Assembly: GCA_019722365.1 (NCBI GenBank)
Contig: JADFUC010001567.1
Coordinates: 124,001 to 188,000, forward strand
From: Lithospermum erythrorhizon
Taxonomy: Eukaryota > Streptophyta > Magnoliopsida > Boraginales > Boraginaceae
DNA: 64,000 bases
Direction of reading: 5' to 3'
In this document: in pieces, positions 28,965-40,588 of the stretch
Position numbering within the stretch: position 1 is the stretch's first letter
Layout: each line of letters opens with the position of its first letter
The notes under the pieces: model-generated
Seen by the model: the letters and a program-made list of their open reading frames with translations, nothing else
Databases searched by the model: none
Told to the model about the DNA's origin: nothing
Translations under genes and position numbers: made by a program

Positions 28965-31000
28965 TGCAAAGAAATTTTATTATTTATGATAGAGGTGCAA
29001 AATAAGCACGCTGTGGGGAAAATTCATCCTTGTACAAGTTTTATCAAATGAAGAGGATCATTGTCCAAACTATGGATCCCTAGCGTTTCTTTGACGATTT
29101 GTGAGATGTCTTCTTGTGACTTGAGCTTGATTTGATCTTTGATGAAGGCGACTTGGCTTGATTTGATTTAAGCTTGAGCTTGATTTGATTTGATTTGGTT
29201 TGATCTTGATTTGATTTGATTTGGCTTGATTTAAGTTGGATTTGGATAGAAGCTTTACGAGTTGGATAGATATCTGAATGTGATGGTTTGAGACTGGTTT
29301 GGACTTAGATATAATCTGAGCAGTCTTAGCAGCGTATTCCCGTGTTGGTTGTATGGACTTGATCTTGAGTCTTGGACTTGATCTCCTGTCTACTTTGGAC
29401 TTGATGGACTTCTTTGCGGCGTTTGCAGTAAGGACTTGCTTTGAGTACTACTAGTGGGACTTAAATTAATTTGGATATTCTGACACTTAGGATTGTGCAG
29501 GGACATACTTCATCTTTTGTGGTGGGACTATGTGGCTTGAGAGGCCGCTTGTCTTTGATAGAACTTAGTGTCTTGATATGACACTTGATTTGAGATAGGA
29601 CTCAGGAGTTTGAGCTGTATGGAGTGATAGAGAAGCAAGTGTTGAGCTTGGTGCTTAGCACAACTGTCTTTCTGTGACCTTAGGCGCTTGTTCTTTGTAG
29701 AGAGGACTTTAAGGATGACTTGCGTGGGAGTTAGTGAGAGATTTGGCCTCACTCGAACTTAGTGAGATTTGGCCTCACTTGAAACTTAGTGAGATTTGGA
29801 TTTACTTGGAACTTGGTTTAAGCTTTGATAGCGTTCTTACAGCTTACTACAATGGCCTTAGCGACTTGTTCTTGTCATTGATGATCGGTATGAAGGTGAA
29901 CTTTCAGCCTTGTTAATGATGCGATCAATTCGGCGGGGGCCTTAGCGGCGTATTTTCCGTCTAGATTTCGGCTAGTGTATTCTATGTCACGGGATTTGAT
30001 GAATCAGGCACAGGGGTTATCAAGTGTTCATCAAGTTTTTTGAATAATCGGGGGCTCATTAATCACGAATATTGAGCGTTCTTGAAACTTTAGGTCAGTT
30101 CTCATGGTTGGTTCTAACTTAGTTGCTTCTTTTGTGCAATAATCCTTAATTTCAGCTATTTAGGTCACTTGGAGGTGTTTCTAGTCACCGCGTGGTGTTT
30201 CTTTGGTGGCTTTAGAAATCTCGAAGGTGTTTTTTTATATTCTCTTGGGTGTTTTGTGTGTATTTTTTGGTGGTGGAATGTTGTGATTTTTTGGTTGAAT
30301 TGTTGATGAAAATTTCGGTCAAATGGGGGAGGGGGTATTTATAGGTTTCTGGGCCTCAAATGCTTGCTTCTGATTGGCCGGTTTGATTTCAGGTGGATCA
30401 CGATCTTGACCATTTAGATTTTATACTTTTAGGTACTTCTCCTCCAGTAAACACTTTGTACCGGGAAGAAAGAAGGTTCGGGTTCTTTTATAGGTCAAAA
30501 AAGCGTTTTCGTAATGGACGCTTTTGGGCCATGATTTACCACACAACCCAAGGTGCGATTTTGAACCCACATGCTTTTATAGTGTTAATTAGAACCACAC
30601 TTCGATTCTGAGTCTTTATTTTAAACCTACGTGATTTTTTAGATTCTTCATTTAGAGCCACATGGCTGAATGCTCCATATGGCCAAATTTAAGCAATAAA
30701 ATTATGGGTTTTTCGAGCCTTAATTTTAATTGACATTTAATGCGATCTTTGTTTTCTCGGGAACCACATTCAGTCAACATTAGGGTTAATTAATGTAGGA
30801 ACCCTTATTTTTTGATTTGATTAATTCAAAGGAGAAACTTGATTTCGGGAACCTTTGTTCGATCGAGTTTGATTTGAATTTAGAATTTAATCGAGAACTC
30901 TAATCAACCACACGATATTTTTTAGTAGCTCGACTTTAATTAATTTGATTAATTAGGTCTAATTAATTTAATTGTTTTTGATAAATTTTCGATGTGTACA
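28965..31000 (-). repeat. 5' LTR of the minus-strand Tat-type element
   Basis: Diverged direct copy of 15734-17814. It begins TGCAAAGAAATTTTATTATT and ends GATGTGTACA on the strand shown; similarity to the other copy is lost about there. A TTGATTTGATTTGATT-rich block lies at about 29105-29240. Confidence 0.7.
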
Positions 31001-32044
31001 TTCCAGTTGAGCCATTTTTCTTTTTGAAACTTCTATTCGAAATGTTTGTCCACTTATTGAGGAGGCATTCGTTAATCTTTATGCAGTTTTACCTCAAATT
31101 GTCGGCTTTCTAAGGAGGATGTTCGCTTAATTTTCGTGGACGTCCATTTAATGCAATTTTTGTTAACAAACATACGTTGTTCGACTGTTCAACGTAAATT
31201 ATACTTCCTCAATCTTAAGTATAAGGAATATTTTCTCTTTTTTAACAATGTAAAATTGGTTTTTTAATTTAAAAAATGGAGGGAAAAACTAATTTGCAAG
31301 ACAAAATTTAAATTTCCATAAAACTTTGAAAAAATAAAAGCGTCCATTAAAAAATGGGATGGACGGCGTATAAAATATGTTACTTCACTCCATTTCCCTG
31401 AATTAATTAACGTTTTTGAGATTGTGTGTCAAAACTTTCACCACAAATTAATTTTTATTCACTAACTTTCGAAAAATATAAAATATATATCATTGAATTT
31501 GATTTTAAAAATATTTTTTATAATACGATTATTAGTTTTGTAATTTTTCATCTTTGTACATAAAAATATTGATGATTAATGTTGTGTCTTGAAATGTGAG
31601 AGAGAAAGTCAATTAATTTGAAATGGAGTTAATGTCGTTTTTCATTTGGGACTAAAATGAAAAAACATTAATTCTCCTTTACTAAAAAGCTTGGATCCTC
31701 TATATACGTTTGTCATTTTCTTTCTTCTGATTCTATTTAATGATCATTTTTTGAATCTTTCAAGCATGTGTTTCGTTATCAAATCATTCAGTATTTATAT
31801 AGATATATACTACTATATCTAATTCAAAACAATTGTCATTTATGTTTTTCGGGACAAATATTTGACCATTAATAATTTTGACCATTAAAAAAGGAAAAAC
31901 ATAAAATTTTATCTTTACAAAAGAATTATTTGCAAATATTTTGAATTGGAATTAGTAGGAGATAATGTTAGAAAGATGATTGATTGATTGAGTGCTTTAA
32001 AAGACGCATCCATCCATCCGAGTTAACCGTCAACAAGCTCTCAA
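31001..32044. other. AT-rich intergenic DNA with MITE remains
   Basis: Non-coding. It holds one Stowaway-like MITE (listed) and, just before it, a stretch starting CTTCCTCAATCTTAAG near 31207 that may be another, older MITE. No gene is supported. Confidence 0.5.
31383..31629. mobile_element. Stowaway-like MITE, degenerate
   Basis: About 247 bp flanked by TA. The left end contains CACTCCATTTCCCTGAATTA and the right end, reverse complemented, AACTCCATTTCAAATTAATT. The pairing is imperfect, so the exact ends are tentative. Confidence 0.45.
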
Positions 32045-32217
32045 ACACTCTCTTAAAGTTTTCTTGTGTAATACAAAGTTATCTTTCACCCAAGCTTCCC
32101 TCTAATCTTAAGCCGCTACAAGTCCTTAGTGTTCTATAAGGATTGAATTAGCATGACTTAGCCTTGAGCAACCTAAGTGGTGCAGTTTGGAGCTTAGGAA
32201 AGAGTCATCTCGTGACA
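32045..32217 (+). repeat. Truncated 5' LTR (3' end only)
   Basis: It matches 34655-34833 of the right LTR: GTGTAATACAAAGTT, TCCTTAGTGTTCTATAAGGA and CTTAGCCTTGAGCAA are shared. No similarity exists upstream of about 32045, so the LTR start is missing. Confidence 0.8.
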
Positions 32218-32417
32218 CGTGGTATCGAGCAAGGTTTTAAAGAGATTATGGCGGAAGATAAGGTCTTGAAATAGTGTTGTCAAAGTACCCACGTACTTCG
32301 ATGTTGGTGAAACCCCCATTGGTTGTAGAAGGGTAGGAAGAATGAAGGTAGGAAAATGGATAAGTCTAGAGATATCTTGGCTGGCTTGGAAGGCTAACCA
32401 AGTTGGAGGGTGCTTAG

Positions 32418-33390
32418 GTGAAGCGATGGAAAGTAGAAGACATGGGACCAAGCATTGGAGAAATGGTGGCAGTAGATGTTGGTGTTAAAGACTTAAGGGA
32501 GGAGTTCCTTGGCCTCATCAACCGATTGAGATCCAAGTTAAGGGAGGAAGTAGCATCTCGAGAGTCACCAAATGTGTTGATGACATATGTGGGGAGAGTG
32601 AACTTGTGTAAGAATCGAAATGGCCGGAGGCTGTGCAAAGGAGTTGCCACGCACTAAGGCCCATGAACCCTCGAAGTATGGAGGTAAGCGTGATCCCAAA
32701 GAACTCGATGAATTCTTATGGTCCCTAGAATGCTATTTCAATGCCACCGGAGTTAAGGATGAGAGGTCCAAGGTAGATCTGAGTTCTACTACTTAAGTAA
32801 TGTCTGCCCCGTGGTGGAGAAGAAAATATGGAGACATTGAGAAGGGTCTTTGTACTATAGACTCTTGGGATGAATTCAAGAGGCAACTAAAGAGACAGTT
32901 CTGCCCACACAACGCCGAGGATGTAGCCATGAAGAAGCTACGTTGGTTGAGGCATACCACTAGCATAAAGGACTATGTTGGGGAGTTCACTTCCTTAATG
33001 CTAGAGTTGCCCCATTTACGAGAAGAAGATAAACTTTTCTACTTCATGGATGGTTTGAAATCTTGGGCCAACATTGAACTGAAGAGGAGGAATGTCCGTG
33101 ACGTAGACGAAGCAATAGCAGTTGCGGAAGACCTCATGGAACTCAAGAAGGAGTTCGAGCAAGGTGAAGGTGGAGGCAACCGCTCACGGAAAGCGATGGA
33201 TAAACATGATAAATCGCACGGGCATTAACTTCTTCACGGAGGAAGAGCGATAGAAGTGGCGAGGAAGGTCCACGACACATTCGGTGGTGGGCATAAAAAT
33301 AATGAGCGCCGTAATAATGATCGTTGGAGACAAGAACGACGAGATCCAAAGTGTTATATGTGTGATGGAGCACATTGGACTAAGGAGTGT
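32418..33390 (+). pseudogene. gag polyprotein of the TR-GAG-like element, frameshifted
   Basis: Capsid-type gag coding continues through 32418-32657, then a frame with KELDEFLWSLECYF (about 32695-32740) and then 32800-33228. The third piece contains WWRRKYGDIEKG, DEFKRQLKRQF, DYVGEFTSLMLELP and WANIELKRR, all standard Retrotrans_gag blocks. A zinc knuckle of the form C-x2-C-x3-H-x4-C (CYMCDGAHWTKEC) lies at about 33352-33390. It would form virus-like particle cores that package the element RNA. Frame breaks near 32640, 32795 and 33228 make this copy defective, although each block is well preserved. Confidence 0.8.
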
Positions 33391-33427
33391 CCACAAAAGA
33401 AGGTTTTCAAATCATTGAAAGCATAAA

Positions 33428-33800
33428 TTGGAAGCCGTGGAAGCGTCACGAGAAAAGATAAATTCCCTTATCGTGTACAGGAGAGCCAAAAGTGGAGGTC
33501 TCGTATATGTTGAAGCCAGGGTGAATGGCGGAACAACAAAGGCGCTAATTGATACAGGTGCAACACACAACTTCATTTCTCGAGCTAAGCTAGGAGACTT
33601 GAATGGGTATACTAAAGCTGGGTTGGATCAGCGATCAGTGCGCAGCACAACCTATCCTAGGAGTTGCATGTGGGATTCCCATCCATCTTGGAGAATGGAC
33701 CGGGACCATAGATGTGATAATATCACCTATGGACGACTATCACATGGTGCTAGGAGTGGAGTTCTTTCACCAAGTAAGTTCGGTAACTTTTGAGAAAAAT
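33428..33800 (+). pseudogene. Aspartic protease of the TR-GAG-like element, frameshifted
   Basis: The first frame reads GLVYVEARVNGGTTKALIDT followed by GATHNFIS, giving an intact catalytic D-T-G in a retropepsin context. After a frameshift near 33600 the second frame (33603-34049) gives CGIPIHLGEWTG and SPMDDYHMVLGVEFF, the end of the domain. Retropepsins cut the gag polyprotein. The active-site triad is kept, but one frameshift separates the two halves. No reverse transcriptase follows before the 3' LTR. Confidence 0.8.
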
Positions 33801-34120
33801 AACACAATGCACCTGCATGAAGGAGCTACTACATATAAGGTACCCTTAAGGAGAGATCAAACAGGTATAAGAAGGATATCAACACTCTATTTCTACAAGG
33901 GACAACCAAATAAGTTGCTCATGAGACAAGATGATCCAAGTATGAGGAGGAAGTCTCAGTGGCATAACCCTAACAAAGGTTCAACAAAGGTTTCAATGAG
34001 CATCGTAAGACTAGAAAGGAGCGGCCACGACATTACTTGGGCAAGCTAGTTGCCGGTGTAATCCGTGACAAATTCAATCACAACCTTGACGAGGACCTCA
34101 AGAATTTAAGTGGGGGAGGG

Positions 34121-34833
34121 TGTAACGGACAGTGTTCTAGAAGATTCCGGAGGGGGAGGCCGGAGAGGGCTCAAGAAGCACTTTCGGATAGGCGCTTGAG
34201 TCACAAAACGTTTTGGAAGTTCTCGGAGGATGCAAGGCTTCCCAAAAAGTATTTGGAGGGATATGGGAAGGCCGGGCGTTCGGATAGCTCTGGAACAGCA
34301 GGTTACTCCGGAAGGTGCAAAAGAAGGTCACGGCTCCGAAAGGCGCTGAGCGTCAGGGAACATCCCGGACCATCTCGGAAGGTTCGGAAGAGCTGTGTCA
34401 AGGGCAGCCTAGGATCATAAGGGAGATTCATGAATAGCTTAGGAGCTTAGATTGCTGTAGAGTTCTCTAGAACACTTTAGAGTTGTATGTAGTCTAGTAG
34501 GATACTCTAGAACCTATGAAGTATGGTACATGTTCAAGTTCACTCTAGAACCTTCCCTTGAGGAGGTGGAAGGCTTAGGTCACTAGTATAAATAGGGGAG
34601 GAGTCTCGTTTCTTAGCTGAATTCAAGACCGACCATCAATGACAGCTACCAGGCACTCTCTTTGTAAAGTTGTGTAATACAAAGTTCTCTTTCACCCAAC
34701 ATACCCTATAATCTTTCATACTTTGCCTTTCTAAGTCCTTAGTGTTCTATAAGGATTGAAGATAGCCTAACTTAGCCTTGAGCAAGCTAAGTGGCGCACG
34801 GTTTAGACTTAGGAAAAGAGTCGTCCCGTGACA
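34121..34833 (+). repeat. 3' LTR of the TR-GAG-like element
   Basis: A 713-bp LTR from TGTAACGGACAG to CCCGTGACA. It follows a purine tract directly. TATAAATA at 34587-34594 is a good promoter TATA box, putting the expected transcript start near 34620. It contains repeated CTCTAGAAC words around 34460-34550. Confidence 0.8.
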
Positions 34834-35149
34834 AACAACTAGTAAGGTACCTCAAGCGAGGCTGACGATGGACCACTTATTAGACTCAGTGGGCTCGAAC
34901 CCGGCTATCTAGCACCAGTTCATACCATTAGTTCGGTTAGTGGTTACTGGGCCACATGGCTAAGAGCCTAAGATACGTGAGTTTTGGTCAAAAACTCAAA
35001 ATGGACTCATTCAACGAAACTAGAGCGGTTAATGAGCGAGTTTAACAGAATAACGCGACTGGCTTGGTTTTGGTTCGGAAGTCGAGCTCGAAGCTCATAC
35101 CGGTCTATAGTGAGCCGAGCTTTGCGCGGACTTCAGGACCAAGCATATA
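34834..35149. other. Short intergenic stretch between two LTR elements
   Basis: Nothing coding. GTGGGCTCGAACCCGG near 34888 resembles a Pol III B-box, but no A-box or tRNA fold goes with it. The last five bases, ATATA, are one copy of the target duplication of the next element. Confidence 0.5.
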
Positions 35150-38100
35150 TGTAATAACCCGTTACGAAAAAAAAAAAAAAATTTTTCGGTCGTGGGACCG
35201 GGAATAGTATAATTTTTCGATGATAATATTGTTTAGTAAAACTTTGAGCCAAATTTCATTTATAATTTAGTGAAATCGGGTTCGTGGAGATTCAAGTGCG
35301 ATAGCGGAGAATTAACGAGCAGGCAGGTTCAGAGTTTTTTAAATATCTAGTCAAGCCTATCCTCAGCATCATCACAAGCATGTCTTCTTCCTCTTTCCCT
35401 TGGTAGCCGAATACCCCTCCCCACTTGAACAAATTTTTCCATTTCTATAACTGATTGTCGCTCAAACTTCAAGAAACCGTTTGTGGAATATTGTTCTCTT
35501 CATCGTCTCTTGAGTTAGGTAAGAAATTTCAAGTCTTCGAGAGATTTCTTGGAGTTTTGAGATAGTTGACTTTTGGTTGACTTTTACATAATTAGTACAT
35601 GATAAATCTTAGTTGGTTATGGAGTTACGTATATGTGATGAATTCGTGATTTAGAGCTCGTTTGAGGACGTTATGGTCGAGTTGACTTTTGGGGTTTCAG
35701 TTGACTTTTTATGTGGATATTTTTATAAAACTTTAAATGTGTAGGAGGTTACATTGGGACCTTATTATAGTTGTTATGATGTTAAATTGGCGATTTAAAA
35801 TTTATTAAAGGTGTTATGTTGAAAAGTAGAAATTTCCAAGTTGAGTTATAATTGATATTTCGGAGCATGGGTGTAATTATGGACTTGATGATTAGTTAGA
35901 GAATAACTTATAAGTCAATTTGTAATGAGAGAAAGTGATAAGATGGAATTTAGCGAGGTCAGTTAGGTTGTCCGATGGGATTATAATTCGATAAGAAAGT
36001 TGAACCATTTAGAAATAGTTCCCCTAAGAATTGGTTATGTATCCTCTAGAGCATGGGGTATAGTAATAGGTTTTGATCATACTTTCTGGGTATTTTTGTT
36101 AGCGTTGATCGTGGAAAAAGACCTTTGTGATTGTCTTTCGAAGGTTTTGCGGTAGCTAAGCAGTGATACTTATCACGTGTATTACCTTATGCTCTTTTAA
36201 ATGGTGTACTGTCCTTGTATTATAATTATGTGTAAAGGGTGTAATGCAGTCTTTGTAATATAATTATGTGAATGGTGTATATGTCCTTGTGATATGATTA
36301 GGAATGAGTATACATGTAATGGTTGTGCGATTATGTGTGAGCCTAATATGATTATGTGACTACGATACGGCATTGAAGGCTGGTTTTGAGGTAAGTGATG
36401 GCTGAACTCCCAACTTATATTTACGTATGTGGCCTTGGCGGCACTTGTGGTATTATGTGAAGCTGTCGGCACTTGTGGTATTATGTGGCCTTCGCCGGCG
36501 GTTGTGATTGATTCTGATTGTGTGATGTATTAGGCATGCTTTGCTATTGTTGGAAGTAAAGTAGTTGGTTATTGAGAGGTGTTGATGGAGTTATGTATGA
36601 TTTTGAGGTGACTTGAGTATCGGGGGTGACCACAGAGTTGGGATTACTAGGGATTGGTGACTCTCCTTCCTTGCGGGATATGTGACACTATTGTACCTCT
36701 TTACGGTATAGCGTGCGAGTTTTGGCCCTATACTACGGTATAGCGTGCGGTATGATTCTGTTTGATCGCTTTCTTTGTGTGCATTGTCGGTGTGGCCCTA
36801 TACTCACGAGGTATAGCGTGCGGTATGACTACTGTTTTGATCGCTTTCTTTGTGTCGTGTCGGTGTGGCCACATACTACGGTATAGCGTCTTGGTTTATT
36901 TTTATACTCGTTATAGCGTCACATTATGAGTCTATGGATCACTTTCTTTGTGTGCATTGTTGATGTGGCCCTATACTCTGGTATAGCGTGCGGTGTGCAT
37001 ATACTTTGTGTAGAGTCGCGGTGGTACTTATACTTTGTGTATAAAGTGCGGTTTTTGGCCTATCTTTGCTGCGGTATAAGTCTGAGTGATTATTGATTAG
37101 TCCATTCATGGGGTAGACGGATTGAGTATATGCACATTAGAGGATGGTATCTTGGGTGGGGATATGAGAGATAGGAGGTTTGATGACTAGAGTTTTGAGT
37201 GGTTGTTGAGTCTACGTGATTTCATTTGGGTGAGTTATTTGTGTGCTTATCGGAACCATTATATTCATGTGTTATATGCGAGACTTCATATTGGAATTAT
37301 GTTGTATGACTTTATCCGATAATCACATGCATGTATTTTATTCATATTTGACAAATGACTATTCCTATCTTGTTGTTGTGCTAGCAGCAGTGCTTTGATG
37401 GTTATACTTCATTTTAGCGTCGGCCTTAATACAACTAACAGGATACGGTATTTATTTTAGGTTAGCCTTACAGAGCATTCTTGTCTTTTGTTAGATATGT
37501 TCTATATATCTTAAGTGGCTAATGGATGAATACCTTTGGAATGAGAACATTAGGGCTGAGAATATAAGCTGAAGTTTATGCTAATGTCTGTCGATGATGT
37601 TGATGTTTATATATATGGTGGAAATGGATTCAAATGTGCTGCGTAATATAATCTTGAATCAACATGGAGGTAAATAAGTTCCATTATACTAAATGGAAAA
37701 TGCAGGAAGATAAATACGTACTTAGGTCTATGCGGATTCAAGATATATTACTCGGTCATGTTAAAGAAATGCATATATTTGGAAGGTCTTACGAGGAACG
37801 TGGATTTGTCATGGGAGTATGATTGTAAAATGGGGAGTAGTACTTTAAAGTGAACTAAAGATAAGTGATTGAGTTGTATGCATGAGTTATGAGAGGTTAA
37901 GATAACTTTAAGTTATTGTGTGTTTGAGGTGTATATTATATTGGGAATTAGCTATACTTAGGAAAGATAATAGATAAATACCTCTTGTAATTAAGGTGTG
38001 TCTTGTGAGTAAGTTGTTGGCGTAGTGTGGGTTATTGGTGTTGTTAGTTAAGCCAATAAGAAGAAGTTTTATTTTGTGGCGAGTAACCTATAAAATAATA

Positions 38101-38597
38101 CTCTTGGGGTATATAGTCTCTAAATAGGTGAGGAATCTAAATTATTCTTATTCGTGCGGACGGCGGGTAGGTTAAGCTTAGGTATTTATTTTCTTTCGGC
38201 TTTTAGGCGACTTCCTATTTTCTAACGGGCGTTTCATGCCCAGGTTGTTGCGGAATGACCGAGATGCATTGGTAGAAGTAGGCTAGCGATATACCAGCGA
38301 AGATGGCGATGGTGGCTTGAGAACCTCAGCAGTCTTACTTTATCTTCTTGAAGTTTTACATTGTATAATTATTATTGACTCGAGTTGTATAACAAATTGT
38401 TTGATATTATTATTTATATTATGATTTTTCTATGTTGTTGTACTATTGGTTAGTTCACCCGATGGACGAGTTATATTGTTTTATTTATGATGTAAAAGAA
38501 GTCATTTTTTATTGTTATCCATCGTTGGTGACTCTGATTATACAGGTTGATGACGGTCCCAACCTCAGGGGGGGCCCACCTGGGGCGGGTCGTTACA
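35150..38597 (+). repeat. 5' LTR of the Tekay-type element
   Basis: 3448 bp, aligning throughout with 40589-44157 apart from frequent small indels. It contains GTTGACTTTT repeats near 35570-35710, a 35-bp-type repeat around 36200-36300 (ATGGTGTA...CTTGTAATATAATTATGTG words) and the TATACTACGGTATAGCG minisatellite. Confidence 0.9.
36670..37085 (+). repeat. Minisatellite within the 5' LTR
   Basis: Imperfect units built on GGCC-TATACT-ACGGTATAGCGTGCGGT, interleaved with a GATCGCTTTCTTTGTGTGCATTGTCGGTGT spacer. At least seven copies of the TATAGCG core are visible. Confidence 0.85.
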
Positions 38598-40588
38598 ATT
38601 TTGGTATCAGAGCCTAGGTTTATGTTTTTCTTGGTGTGTATTGGTTGTATTGCCTGGGTTCGGGGTTATAAGTGTGTTGTGTGTGGCGAGTCATTTTACA
38701 GTTGAGTTCTTTTCTTTTTCGAATCCGTTGGTATTGAGGCGCCACTTGAAGATTTCGTTGACTCGCGTCACGAGGTCTTCTGAGACTACTTTGCATTACG
38801 TGTTTTGTGGTGTAATTTGATTAAGATGTGTTATATTAGGAGATGGGTGAAATGAATTGGGTATTGTTAATGGCGATACGTCGAGTTATGTATTTGTTGA
38901 GATGGGTAGTAGGGCATATGGAGATCGGAATGCGATGGTGAATGTTTATGAGGATTATATTGGAGCGATACATATAATGGAGTTTAGAATATGATGTGAG
39001 ATATCGGAAATATTATGAGATATTTGGGTAATCTATATATTTTGTGGAATGTCTTAATAGTTGATGTGGTGGTAGAGTGATAATGAGATTTTATGGCGGA
39101 AAGTAATTAAGGATAAGGGTGATAATTATTATACGATTTATCTTTCGAGGAATGGAGTTGTAAAGGAATATCCATGGGTTATAAGTAAGGTTCTTGGTTA
39201 ACTAAGATGCGTGATTATAAGGAAATGTGAAATGTGGGTTTGATAGAAATGATAAATAAGTTAGGGTGAATACAAATCGGTGAATAAGAAAAGAATTTTG
39301 AGTTATCTATTAATAATGTTTAAGTAAGAGTTCGGTGTTTGAGTAGAGTGCATCTTTTGTGATAGTAACAGTCATTCTTGAGGATGCCAAACTTTAGGTT
39401 GAAACCTTTGGAGATGGAATGCGGATGAATATGTTTGATTTAAGGAAGGGGCCGAGATTATACCGGGAAGTATTGAGAGGAATTAATTTGAATTTGAAGT
39501 TGTTGATAAAGTTGGGAACATTTTGTGAATTTAAGGGTAATAAAGGTTAGTTGAGGATTACGGTGACATGTGTAGTCATGGGATTAGAAATTGATCGTGG
39601 TGTAAGATGTTGATCTTTAAAATAATTAAAATTTCTCTTGGATACTTGGAGTAATTGAGGTTATCTTTCGGTTGTTACCTTATCTATGTTGAGTGATATG
39701 TGGTAATTGATTGTGGCAGTGTATACAACGTAATAAACTTATACGTGACTTAATAGTGAAATTGTGAAATGTTGACTTGAGCGGTGAAGTTTGTGTTTGA
39801 GGTGATACAAGACTATTTATTTTTTGTGAGTATTCATGTTTAGAATTTGTATATGATTGGGTGTGTTCAATTGGAGTATATTTGTGTTATGGGCGTATAC
39901 GTGAATATATTTTTACGAGAATAGTTCACATATGAAAATTGTTGTATACGTGTGTGTATTATGGATGCTATGTTGAGATTGTTGTGTGTATGATTGATAT
40001 TATATGTGTGATTTGTGAATTGTTTCGGTTGAGATATTAGAGATGAGGTAGAATTGTTCGAAGGTGAGCTTTGCAGGAAAAGGATAGATTATTATATATG
40101 AAATATTGTGTGGTTTATTTTGTAAAGTTATTTTATAGTAGTTGTATTATGAAGCATTGGTGTGGTGAAATTTTCTTTGTTTTCGTTTAATTATGTGATA
40201 TGGAGTAGTATGGTGACACAAATTGTAGTGGGCAGGTCACCATTATTAGCGATATGAATTTTAATTTTGAGTGGTATTTGGGAAGGCAATTGAGGATGTT
40301 TATAATGCTAAGATTGATAATAATAATAACAAGCGAGCAATAAGATGATAAGCGAATAGGGGAAAATTGGCGGATAGATGTGTTATGGTGTAAGAGTATT
40401 TGCACTTAAGTTAATTGACATAAGATATTATAGAACTCACGAGCAGATACTATACTGGGAGAATTTGAGTGGGTGACAAGGTGTCATGATATTAGTTGAT
40501 AAGGGCGTGTCGAAAGGTGCGTTGAGATTATCTGACAGATTGGGTTCTGAGTAAATTTCGAGGACGAAATTTTATAAGGTGGGTAGAT
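38598..40588 (+). other. Non-coding interior of the Tekay-type element
   Basis: About 2 kb with stop codons in all frames at short spacing. It holds the primer-binding site at its left end and the purine tract (40577-40588) at its right end. Apart from the terminal words shared with Tekay polyprotein ends, no domain is recognisable. Confidence 0.75.

Larger units (their letters stand above)
15734..31000 (-). mobile_element. Non-autonomous Tat/Retand-type gypsy retrotransposon
   Basis: Two diverged direct copies about 2 kb long (15734-17814 and 28965-31000) bound a 11-kb interior. Gag, protease and post-protease remnants lie on the minus strand between about 28.4 and 23.6 kb, so the right copy is the 5' LTR. 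Next to its inner end (28940-28964) the minus strand reads TTGCGCCTATGGCACTGTGG, close to the TTGGCGCC...TGTGGGA primer-binding region of Tat elements. From 23 kb to the left LTR I find no reverse transcriptase, RNase H or integrase, only non-coding DNA with tandem arrays; Tat elements are known for variable, repeat-rich 3' regions. A 2.4-kb solo LTR is inserted in gag. No clean target duplication was found, and the right-hand end may lie somewhat beyond 31000. Confidence 0.7.
32045..34833 (+). mobile_element. TR-GAG-like non-autonomous gypsy element, 5' LTR truncated
   Basis: The right LTR is complete (34121-34833, TG...CA) and preceded by the purine tract GTGGGGGAGGG. At the left, only the last 170 bp of an equivalent LTR remain (32045-32217), ending GTGACA and followed by CGTGGTATCGAGC, a changed initiator-Met primer-binding site. 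The interior encodes gag, a zinc knuckle and an aspartic protease, then runs directly into the purine tract with no RT or integrase. This matches the described class of terminal-repeat retrotransposons with only a GAG domain. Frames are interrupted in three or more places. Confidence 0.75.

Noticed and set aside
34880..34910. tRNA gene suggested by a B-box-like GCTCGAACCCGG
   Set aside because: No A-box at the right distance and no cloverleaf could be drawn.
36670..37085. CRISPR-like alternation of repeats and spacers
   Set aside because: Units are imperfect, spacers are themselves repeated, and the array sits in both LTRs of a plant retrotransposon.
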